Of a DNA stretch of 12,037 bases, positions 1-6,385 are shown piece after piece. Source of the DNA: Ruminococcaceae bacterium UBA6364 (GTDB lineage: Bacteria; Bacillota; Clostridia; Oscillospirales; Acutalibacteraceae). Under the pieces are notes generated by a model. It did no database searches. It was not told the origin of the DNA and saw only the letters and a program-made list of their open reading frames with translations. Numbering within the stretch: position 1 is the stretch's first letter; each line of letters opens with the position of its first letter. The stretch spans positions 1 through 12,037 of the forward strand of contig DJRI01000154.1 of NCBI GenBank assembly GCA_002440045.1, given 5' to 3'. Both the position numbers and the translations under genes were made by a program.

Positions 1-151
1 CCGAGGGTGAGATTAATTCATAGCAAAAAGAAATAATTTAAAAACAATCTGCTTTTACGCTTAAATTTCAATTCTTATTGCGTTCTTTCTTTTTATGTGT
101 AGCCTCTTATCCTTATTTCACTTTTTGCGCTCCGGGCATTTTTAACAGTCC
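1..151. other. Gene-free left edge
   Basis: This AT-rich stretch lies downstream of the minus-strand TPM gene. I see no convincing coding region on either strand and no clear stem-plus-T-tract terminator for the operon that ends at 152. A short ATG frame on the minus strand near 139 closes after eight codons and is not credible. Any further operon gene would have to begin outside the window. Confidence 0.5.
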
Positions 152-1027
152 CTAAAAGCTTATGCCTCCGCCGCCGTGCGTATCCCCCGAAGAGCTTGTG
201 TGCGTCGAAGAGCCCCCGTCCGAATCTGGCGGCGGGTCTTTCGGCTTCGGCGTGGCGGTTACGGTGCGATAAAGGAAAATATCGTCCGATTTTGTAAGAA
301 CCATACTGCCGGGCTTAATGTATCTTGAAGCGCCTGTCTGCATTTTTACCGATTTGTGCTTTGATTTCATTACTCCCACGCCTATAAGCCCCGCTACGGC
401 GCCCAAAACAACCGCAATCGCAAGACGTATAAGCGTCTGTTTTATGCGATAGCCTTTCATATACTCTTTGTATTCATCGGAATTATAGTATTCGTCCGAG
501 TAATAATAGCCGTCGTTTGTGTCGGAATTATCGCCCGAAGAAGAAAGCTCGCTGTCGGAGAAGTTCGTGAATTCTTTAAACACACTGTAAAAATCGCGGT
601 CGTTCAAATATTGCACAACGCTTTGGCAATATTCGTCAATGTCGGCGTCCGAAAAAGCCGAAATGCACGTTCCCTTTGTTGAAATATAAAGCTTGTTTTC
701 GCCTTTTGCGTTACTTTCGCTGAAAACGAGCAGGCACAAAGCGCCGTCGTCTTTATAGTCGTTGTAATCGTAAAAATCGTCGGCATATTCTTCGTCGGTC
801 TTGTCGCCGAGCGTGTCGACCGTTACAACAACAAGGCTTATGTCGTACTTTGTCGAAAGCGCGGAAAGCTGTGTCTGCAAAAGGGCTTCTTCATCGTCCG
901 AAAGAAGCGCGCCGTTGTCGTAAACGAGCGTGTCGTTAAAGCCGAAAGCGCCGGTGCAAAGAACAGAAAAAAGCGAAAATACCGTCAAAATAAGAGCAAC
1001 GGTTTTAAAAAATATTTTGTTTTTCAT
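152..1027 (-). CDS. TPM-domain membrane protein (YdjH/YgcG-like)
   Basis: This 291-residue protein has an N-terminal signal peptide (about 1-27, with a hydrophobic core ALILTVFSLFSVLC). An extracytoplasmic TPM domain follows (about 33-155; it opens with LVYDNGALLSDDE and has the SLVVVTVDTLG strand). Then come a Tyr/Asp/Ser-rich linker (about 162-192), one membrane helix (about 196-220) and a probably cytoplasmic tail. The tail contains a proline stretch (KPKDPPPD) and ends in GGGGISF, a glycine-rich C-terminus common in YgcG-type TPM proteins. TPM domains were once called phosphatases, but their role is mainly structural or poorly defined. It is the last gene of the SPFH / zinc-ribbon / TPM operon, 13 nt after the previous stop. 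The ATG at 1027 is supported by AAAGGAGGG seven nt upstream. By neighbourhood it matches B. subtilis YdjH, which helps anchor a PspA complex at the membrane. The fold call is firm and the role is inferred. Confidence 0.85.
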   Translation of the reverse strand: MKNKIFFKTVALILTVFSLFSVLCTGAFGFNDTLVYDNGALLSDDEEALLQTQLSALSTKYDISLVVVTVDTLGDKTDEEYADDFYDYNDYKDDGALCLLVFSESNAKGENKLYISTKGTCISAFSDADIDEYCQSVVQYLNDRDFYSVFKEFTNFSDSELSSSGDNSDTNDGYYYSDEYYNSDEYKEYMKGYRIKQTLIRLAIAVVLGAVAGLIGVGVMKSKHKSVKMQTGASRYIKPGSMVLTKSDDIFLYRTVTATPKPKDPPPDSDGGSSTHTSSSGDTHGGGGISF

Positions 1028-1040
1028 TTTGCACCCTCCT

Positions 1041-2129
1041 TTAAACCATAAAGTAGCCGAGCATGAGCTCGATTAAAAAGGCGATTGCCGCAGAAATGCC
1101 GCCGATTATGCCGAACCATTTGGCGCTTGCTTTTTTGTCTATCGGCAGATTTCCGATGAATTTTCCCGTCTGACCGTTCATGGCAAAGGTGTATTTCTGG
1201 CCGTTCCAGTCGGTGTTTAAAAGCCACACGGGGCAAAGCGCATATTTTGCCCTGCCGTTTTTAAGATTGATGTTTCCGGCGTCGATTTTAAGGTTGCCGT
1301 ATTCTGAGGCAGTCTGAGAAAACGAGGATTCCGTGCTTTGCTTTATGCGCTGATTTGCACGCTCAACGCTCTTTTCGGAGTCAACGTCGTATTTGTCGGC
1401 ATAAAAACCCGCAAGATACGCCGTGTTGAAATCCACAGCCTGTGAAAAATCAAAAGGCTCAAGCGATTCCGAAAGGTCGTCGGGCATTTTTACAGAGCCG
1501 TCAACGGGAACGTTTTCAAACGAGATGCTGCCCGCGCGAAGAAGCGAGAAATAAGAGGTTTCAACATAGTCGTTTTCGCTGTCGCTCCACATAGCCGTTT
1601 TTGTGCCTTTAAAGCAGTATTCTGCGTTAACGTCGGCGTCAAAAAGCCAAAACGGAACATATATGCCCTTGATTTCGTCGATATGGTTTTCGGAGGTGAA
1701 AACCTTCGGCAAGAGCCGTTTGCCGCTCATGTGCTTTTTAAGCCCTTCTTTGGCGGCTTTTTTGTCTAATTTAAACGGAAGAATGAAGTCGGGCTTCAGC
1801 GCGCCCGAAAGCTTTCCCGACATAACGACGGGGTTGCCGCAATACGGGCACGAGGAGGCGGCTGTCGTTTCGTCGCAGATAATTTCGCCGCCGCAGGAAT
1901 TGCAGACGTATACAACCATTCCGCTGTTTTCGTCAAGCTTTTGCGTTTCTTCGGAGGTCCAGTTCATACTGTCCTCTTTTGAAGTTTCGTTTATTGCTTC
2001 GCCGTAGGATTTTAACGTGTCAATGTCAAACTCCGTGTCGCAATAGGGGCATCTGAGCTTTTGAAGCGAGGGGTCGTAGTTAATGCTTCCCCCGCAGCTC
2101 GGGCATTTGTATTCGAGTAAGGTCGGCAT
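1041..2129 (-). CDS. Membrane-anchored double zinc-ribbon protein (YdjG-like)
   Basis: This 362-residue protein has two TFIIB-type zinc ribbons at its N-terminus: C9-x2-C12 with C27-x2-C30, and C76-x2-C79 with C94-x2-C97, each with a CP(Y)C or SCGG knuckle. A mixed alpha/beta region follows (about 105-330; the segment IKGIYVPFWLFDADV is typical of this family). One membrane helix lies at the extreme C-terminus (about 338-362), so most of the protein should be cytoplasmic and tail-anchored. Family members are often mislabelled as PriA-type helicase or TFIIB-like, but nothing here suggests a helicase. The ATG at 2129 has AAAGGAGG in front, and that site overlaps the stop of the SPFH gene, implying coupled translation. 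Together with its neighbours it corresponds to YdjG of the B. subtilis ydjFGHI operon. Its biochemical activity is not known to me. Confidence 0.82.
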   Translation of the reverse strand: MPTLLEYKCPSCGGSINYDPSLQKLRCPYCDTEFDIDTLKSYGEAINETSKEDSMNWTSEETQKLDENSGMVVYVCNSCGGEIICDETTAASSCPYCGNPVVMSGKLSGALKPDFILPFKLDKKAAKEGLKKHMSGKRLLPKVFTSENHIDEIKGIYVPFWLFDADVNAEYCFKGTKTAMWSDSENDYVETSYFSLLRAGSISFENVPVDGSVKMPDDLSESLEPFDFSQAVDFNTAYLAGFYADKYDVDSEKSVERANQRIKQSTESSFSQTASEYGNLKIDAGNINLKNGRAKYALCPVWLLNTDWNGQKYTFAMNGQTGKFIGNLPIDKKASAKWFGIIGGISAAIAFLIELMLGYFMV

Positions 2130-2142
2130 TATGTTACCTCCT

Positions 2143-3456
2143 TTATCTGTCTATATCGTCTGAATTGAAAATATCACCGCACTGAGGGCAGAATTTCGGC
2201 GGGTTTTGGGGGTCTTCGGGCACCCAGCCGCATTTGCTGCATTTATAGCGCGGCGCGCTTTCGGGGCGCTTTGCGCCGCATTCGGGGCAGAATTTGCCCG
2301 TGCTTTTTGCGCCGCAGGCACATACCCATTCGTCCGAGGGCTTTTGGCTGCCGCAGTTTGTGCAGAATTTGCCTGTGTTTTCCGCTCCGCAGGTGCATTT
2401 CCAAGCGTCGCTTTTGGCTGTTGCGGCGGCTGATGCTGCCGCGTTGTTCTTTGCGCCCATTTCAAAAAGATTTTGCGCGTTCATACCGCCTGCGTTCATT
2501 GCCATACCCATACCGATAAAGCCGTTCATAGCGCCGCTTTTGTTTTCCGCCGCGGCCTTCATGGCGTCTGCCTGAGCGCCCGTAAGCGTTGCCGCCGCCA
2601 TTGTGGGGTCGCGCATTATCGCGGTGCGCTGAGCCTGCTTTATAAGCTCCGAATCCTCTTCTGTAAGCGTTATCGGATTCATGGCTACGGAAACGACCTT
2701 GAGTCCGCGGATTTCACCCCATTTTTTTGAAAGCGCGGTGTTCATAGCGTCCGAAAGCTCCTCTGCGTGCGCGGGAAGAGCCGAAGGTCTTATTTCGGAT
2801 TCCGAAATTTTTGCGAACGCCGGCTGAAGAGCCGAAATAAACTCGGTTTTAAGCTGACCTTCTATTTCTTCTCTTTGATAATCGACTGCAACGTTGCCGC
2901 AGACGTTTGTATAGAAAAGAATGGGGTCGGCTATTTTGTAGGAATAAACGCCGCTGCATCTGACCGAAACGTCTATATCAAGCCCGATGTTTCTGTCAAC
3001 TATTCTGAAGGGAATGGGGTTCGGCGTGCCGAATTTATTGTCAATAAGCTCTTTGGTGTTGAAATAGTAAACGCGCTGGTCCTTGCCCGTGTCGCCGCCG
3101 TATGTAAAGCGTTTGCCGATGGTTTTAAAGGTGTTTTTGATGCCTTCGCCGAGCGAGCCTGTAAAAATGCTCGGTTCACTTGAAGAATCATATGTAAATT
3201 CGCCCGGCTCTGCGCAGACCTCAACAACCTTGCCCTGGTCAACGATTATCATACACTGACCGTCCGCAACGGCTATGCCGCTTCCGTTGGAAATAACGTT
3301 GTCGTTACCTTTTGTGTTTGATGAGCGGTTGCCTATTCTTTTTTGACCTCTTACAACGAGCGTGTCGTTGGGAATCGAGTCGCAACAGAAAAATTCTTTC
3401 CACTGGTCGGCAAGAGTACCGCCGACAGCGCCGGAAATCGCTTTGATAAGAGCCAT
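2143..3456 (-). CDS. SPFH-domain protein with C-terminal zinc ribbons (YdjI-like)
   Basis: This 437-residue protein has an SPFH/band-7-like core at about 30-285, including ADGQCMIIVDQGKVVEV near the start. An Ala/Met/Gly-rich low-complexity segment follows (about 286-350). Three zinc ribbons close the protein: CTC with CTNC (354-368), CAC with CPEC (379-393) and CSKC with CPQC (406-426). There is no obvious membrane helix, so it is probably cytoplasmic and membrane-associated through partners. Databases often call this family virion core protein, a name that says little. The ATG at 3456 is preferred because AAAGGTGA sits six nt upstream. A TTG two codons earlier would lie almost on top of that site. 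It is the first gene of the operon. In B. subtilis the homologue YdjI links PspA to the membrane with YdjG and YdjH. That function here is an inference from domain content and order. Confidence 0.85.
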   Translation of the reverse strand: MALIKAISGAVGGTLADQWKEFFCCDSIPNDTLVVRGQKRIGNRSSNTKGNDNVISNGSGIAVADGQCMIIVDQGKVVEVCAEPGEFTYDSSSEPSIFTGSLGEGIKNTFKTIGKRFTYGGDTGKDQRVYYFNTKELIDNKFGTPNPIPFRIVDRNIGLDIDVSVRCSGVYSYKIADPILFYTNVCGNVAVDYQREEIEGQLKTEFISALQPAFAKISESEIRPSALPAHAEELSDAMNTALSKKWGEIRGLKVVSVAMNPITLTEEDSELIKQAQRTAIMRDPTMAAATLTGAQADAMKAAAENKSGAMNGFIGMGMAMNAGGMNAQNLFEMGAKNNAAASAAATAKSDAWKCTCGAENTGKFCTNCGSQKPSDEWVCACGAKSTGKFCPECGAKRPESAPRYKCSKCGWVPEDPQNPPKFCPQCGDIFNSDDIDR

Positions 3457-3554
3457 AATCAATCACCTTTCGGATAATGTAGTAAAAACACTGCGAATAT
3501 ATTGCAGTATCTCAAATATATATTACAATATATTTATAGTATTTGTAAAGAAAA

Positions 3555-3583
3555 ATATTAGCTCAGTCGATAATTTTTGACAA
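3555..3583 (-). promoter_or_regulatory. Candidate sigma-A promoter for the SPFH operon
   Basis: Read on the minus strand, TTGTCA (3583-3578) is followed after 17 nt by TAATAT (3560-3555). This predicts a start near 3548 and a leader of about 90 nt before the ATG at 3456. Other AT-rich boxes lie closer to the gene, so this assignment is tentative. Confidence 0.4.
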
Positions 3584-3693
3584 AAACCGCCGAAAAAAGC
3601 CGCATATTTTACCGCAGGACGGCTGTTTGTAAAAATATACAAAAAATATTGACAAAGTTTTACCGAGAAAGAAAAGCCGTTTATTTGTTTTTC

Positions 3694-3722
3694 TTGACTA
3701 ACGGAGTGTTTTAATTTATAAT
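3694..3722 (+). promoter_or_regulatory. Strong sigma-A promoter for rny
   Basis: TTGACT (3694-3699) and a perfect TATAAT (3717-3722) are separated by the optimal 17 nt. Transcription should start near 3729, giving a long leader of about 147 nt before the rny ATG at 3876. This is one of the two best promoters in the window. Confidence 0.8.
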
Positions 3723-3854
3723 ATAAAAGATAGTGTATGTAAAAGCGCACTGTCACAAAGTGATAATAATTGTTTTTTACCACAGCGCACATTGCGGCGC
3801 GTTTGAAACTTTTATTGTTATTTAACTTGCTATATTAGAAAAAATCAAAAAAAG

Positions 3855-3875
3855 AAAGGAGAATCGGATTCACTT
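3855..3875 (+). promoter_or_regulatory. rny ribosome binding site with a palindrome before the start codon
   Basis: The AAAGGAG site (3855-3861) is 14 nt from the ATG, much more than the usual 5-9 nt. The gap is filled by GAATC-G-GATTC (3861-3871), which could form a four-pair mini-hairpin with a CGG loop. Folding would shorten the effective spacing. No in-frame ATG, GTG or TTG lies between the site and 3876, so the start itself looks secure. Confidence 0.6.
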
Positions 3876-5429
3876 ATGGAATTAGGCTTAGCTATAGCTC
3901 TTATTGCAGTCGCTGTTGTTTTGGGCGTTGCAATAGGTTTTGTAATCGGCGTTGCCCATCGCAAAAAAGTGGCAGAGGCCGCTATCGGCTCTGCAAGCGA
4001 AGAAGCAGCCCGTATTTTAAACAGCGCCATGACAGAGGCGGAGCAGAAAAAGAAAGAAGCCGTTCTTGAAGCAAAAGATGAAATTCACAGACAGAGAACG
4101 GAAACCGAGCGCGAGCTTCGCGAAAGACGAAGCGAAGTTCAGCGTCAGGAACGAAGAATAATTCAAAAGGAAGAATCTCTCGACAAAAAGGTCGAAGCAC
4201 AGGAGAAAAAAGAGGAGGCCCTTGCCAAAAAGATAAAAAATATCGAAGACAAAGAGGCAGAGGTCGAAAAGCTCAAAAAGAGCCAGTTTGAAATGCTCGA
4301 AAAAATTTCGGGCTACACCAAAGAACAGGCGAAGGAGGTTCTTCTTAAAGACCTTGACGAACAGCTCATTCACGAAAAAGCCGTTAAGCTTTATGAGTAT
4401 GAGCAGACCACCAAAGACGAAATGGATAAAATGGCGCAGGAGATTATTTCGGGCGCTATCCAAAGATGCGCGGCAGACCATGCCGCAGAAGCCACCGTTT
4501 CGGTCGTGCCGCTTCCCAATGACGAAATGAAGGGCAGAATCATAGGCCGCGAGGGCAGAAATATCCGCACGATTGAAACAATAACGGGTGTTGACCTTAT
4601 AATAGATGACACACCCGAGGCAATCACCGTTTCGTGCTTTGAGCCCGTTCGCCGCGAAATTGCAAGGCAGACGCTTGAAAGACTTATTCAGGACGGAAGA
4701 ATTCACCCTGCAAGAGTCGAAGAAATGTATGAAAAATCAAAGCGCGACGTTGAGCACACCATTAAACAGGCGGGCGAAAAGGCGCTTATCGAAGCCGGCG
4801 TAAACGGCGTTCACGGCGAGCTTGTAAAGCTTTTGGGCAGACTTAAATACCGTACAAGCTACGGTCAGAACGTGCTTAACCATTCGCTTGAGGTTTCGTA
4901 TCTTGCGGGACTTATGGCGGCTGAAATCGGCGCAGACGTAAAGCTTGCAAAGCGCGCGGGACTTCTTCACGATATAGGCAAGGCGCTTGACCACGAGTTT
5001 GAAGGCTCTCACGTTGAATTGGGCGTTGAAGCCGCAAGAAAGAATAAAGAAAGCGAACAGGTCATTCACGCAATTCAGGCGCACCACGGCGATGTTGAAG
5101 CAAAAACCGTCGTTGCCTGTCTTGTTCAGGCTGCCGACGCCATTTCGGCGGCGCGCCCGGGCGCAAGACGCGAAAATGTCGAATCCTACATAAAACGTCT
5201 TGAAAAGCTTGAAGAAATCGCAAACTCGTTCGACGGAGTTGAAAAATCATTTGCGATACAGGCGGGCAGAGAAGTCAGAATAATGGTTAAACCCGAGGTC
5301 ATTTCGGACGACCGGATGATACTTGTAGCTCACGATATTGTCAAAAAGATTGAAAACGAGCTTGAGTACCCGGGTCAGATAAAGGTAAATATTATAAGAG
5401 AGAGCCGCGCAATCGATTTTGCAAAATAA
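3876..5429 (+). CDS. rny: Ribonuclease Y
   Basis: This membrane-bound endoribonuclease initiates mRNA decay and processing in Firmicutes. At 517 residues it is close to the family's usual size. The architecture is complete. There is an N-terminal membrane helix (about 3-27) and a long charged Lys/Glu-rich coiled coil (about 30-195). A KH RNA-binding domain carries the GxxG loop in [12 protein letters not shown] (220-231). The HD hydrolase domain has H336 in NVLNHS, the H365-D366 pair in LLHDIGK, the AHH at 402-404 and D421 in AADAIS, which are metal-binding positions. The C-terminal region ends in [12 protein letters not shown]. It is read from its own strong promoter and is followed by ymdB, as in many Bacillota. 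The start is fixed by the membrane helix beginning at once after the ATG. Confidence 0.97.
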   Translation: MELGLAIALIAVAVVLGVAIGFVIGVAHRKKVAEAAIGSASEEAARILNSAMTEAEQKKKEAVLEAKDEIHRQRTETERELRERRSEVQRQERRIIQKEESLDKKVEAQEKKEEALAKKIKNIEDKEAEVEKLKKSQFEMLEKISGYTKEQAKEVLLKDLDEQLIHEKAVKLYEYEQTTKDEMDKMAQEIISGAIQRCAADHAAEATVSVVPLPNDEMKGRIIGREGRNIRTIETITGVDLIIDDTPEAITVSCFEPVRREIARQTLERLIQDGRIHPARVEEMYEKSKRDVEHTIKQAGEKALIEAGVNGVHGELVKLLGRLKYRTSYGQNVLNHSLEVSYLAGLMAAEIGADVKLAKRAGLLHDIGKALDHEFEGSHVELGVEAARKNKESEQVIHAIQAHHGDVEAKTVVACLVQAADAISAARPGARRENVESYIKRLEKLEEIANSFDGVEKSFAIQAGREVRIMVKPEVISDDRMILVAHDIVKKIENELEYPGQIKVNIIRESRAIDFAK

Positions 5430-5443
5430 ACCGACCGCAGTTG

Positions 5444-5525
5444 AGCCGGCAAAAGGCGGCTTAAAAGGCTCTTTCGGGTAACAGCCGATTAACCGATAAG
5501 CACAAATCCTTTTTAATTAATCGGC
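5444..5525 (+). other. Structured intergenic segment between rny and ymdB
   Basis: This stretch is rich in short complementary arms. AGCCG (5444-5448) can pair with CGGCT (5457-5461). GGCT (5467-5470) can pair with AGCC (5483-5486) or, alternatively, with the first AGCC. GCCGATTAA (5484-5492) can pair with TTAATCGGC (5517-5525). Because some arms are shared, alternative folds are possible ahead of the hairpin at 5542-5569. It could be the end of the rny mRNA, a leader for ymdB, or a processed RNA. I do not recognise a known riboswitch class. Confidence 0.4.
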
Positions 5526-5541
5526 AGCTGCTAAAAGTAAA

Positions 5542-5569
5542 GGGGCTGTAAAAAACTTTTTACAGCCCC
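5542..5569 (+). terminator. Strong hairpin, possible terminator or attenuator before ymdB
   Basis: GGGGCTGTAAAAA and TTTTTACAGCCCC form a 13-bp perfect inverted repeat around only two central nucleotides. The real loop would open a few A-U pairs. The downstream plus-strand tract (ATACAATTTTA) is a weak U-run. On the minus strand the sequence after the stem (TTTACTTTTA) is slightly better. It could give partial termination between rny and ymdB, protect an RNA end, or act in both directions. Confidence 0.5.
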
Positions 5570-5614
5570 ATACAATTTTAAAAAAATCACCTAAAAAACA
5601 GGAGGTGTAATTTA

Positions 5615-6385
5615 ATGAGATTACTTTTTATCGGCGACGTTGTAGGAATGGGCGGCTGTGAGTTTTTAATGAAACGTCTTCCGCCGTATAAACGCGTCGC
5701 GGGAATAGACGTTTGCATTGTAAACGGTGAAAATTCGGCGCAGGGCAACGGCGTTACGCCGCGCTCGTGCGAAATGATTTTTTCTGCCGGCGCAGATTTT
5801 ATAACGCTCGGCAACCACTCGTTCAAACGTCCCGAAATATTTGAATATCTTGACAAAAACGTCCCCGTAATAAGACCGTATAATTTCCCCGAGGGCGCGC
5901 CCGGGCGCGGTGTTGATATAATCGACAAGGGCAGATACCGCATAGCGGTAATAAATCTTATGGGAACGGTTTATTCGGAGCCGCTTACAAACCCGTTTGC
6001 GGATATTGACAGGGCGCTTAAAGAAACCGACGGGTGCAAAACCGTTATTGTTGACTTTCACGCCGAGGCAACGTCCGAAAAACGCGCCATGGGCTTTTAT
6101 CTTGACGGCAAGGTGACTGCGGTTTTGGGAACGCACACACACGTTCAGACCGCCGACGAACAGCTTCTTCCGTCGGGCACGGCATATATTACCGATGTCG
6201 GAATGACGGGTCCCGTTCAGTCGGTTCTCGGCATAGAACCGTCGCTTGTTATAAAAAAGCTCAGAACAAATCTTCCCATAAGGTTTGAAAACGCCGGCGG
6301 CGATTATATGATAAACGCCTGCGTTATTGACATTGACGAAAAAAGCGGAAAAGCCCGCAGCATCGAAAGGGTTGATATAAGATGA
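5615..6385 (+). CDS. ymdB: YmdB-family metallophosphodiesterase (TIGR00282 type)
   Basis: This 256-residue calcineurin-like phosphodiesterase is nearly the size of B. subtilis YmdB. The two-metal site is intact: D8 in FIGDVVG, E39-N40 in NGEN, N67-H68 in GNHS, H149 in DFHAEATSEK, and H174 and H176 in GTHTHVQTAD. The segment AYITDVGMTGP (190-200) is a family hallmark. B. subtilis YmdB hydrolyses cyclic nucleotides in vitro and affects biofilm choice and intercellular nanotubes. One small difference is GNHSF where I recall GNHTW in B. subtilis, which leaves the metal ligands untouched. The ATG has a very strong site, AGGAGGTG (5600-5607), seven nt upstream. It follows rny, the conserved partner. 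Its stop overlaps the ATG of the next gene in ATGA, implying coupled translation. Confidence 0.93.
   Translation: MRLLFIGDVVGMGGCEFLMKRLPPYKRVAGIDVCIVNGENSAQGNGVTPRSCEMIFSAGADFITLGNHSFKRPEIFEYLDKNVPVIRPYNFPEGAPGRGVDIIDKGRYRIAVINLMGTVYSEPLTNPFADIDRALKETDGCKTVIVDFHAEATSEKRAMGFYLDGKVTAVLGTHTHVQTADEQLLPSGTAYITDVGMTGPVQSVLGIEPSLVIKKLRTNLPIRFENAGGDYMINACVIDIDEKSGKARSIERVDIR

Larger units (their letters stand above)
3457..3875. other. Divergent intergenic region between the SPFH operon and rny
   Basis: This 419-nt AT-rich region contains no credible gene. It holds a candidate minus-strand promoter (3555-3583) for the SPFH operon, a near-consensus plus-strand promoter (3694-3722) for rny, and several short inverted repeats. 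These are ACTGC-N9-GCAGT (3490-3508), AAATATAT-N6-ATATATTT (3514-3535), TTTGTA-N6-TACAAA (3626-3643) and TCAC-AAA-GTGA (3753-3763). The first two would lie in the leader of the SPFH mRNA, the third just upstream of the rny promoter, and the last in the rny leader. None matches an operator that I can name. Confidence 0.6.

Noticed and set aside
3457-3462. TTG two codons upstream as start of the SPFH gene
   Set aside because: Its distance to the AAAGGTGA site is about one nt, too short. The ATG at 3456 has a proper six-nt spacing.
3649-3677. TTGACA at 3649-3654 as a second rny promoter
   Set aside because: At 17 nt downstream the sequence is AAAAGC, not a usable -10 box. The promoter at 3694-3722 is far better.
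4017-4706. 229-codon open frame on the minus strand inside rny
   Set aside because: It is antisense to a complete, motif-verified RNase Y and its translation is Phe/Leu-rich without a recognisable domain. It reflects the coiled-coil codon pattern.
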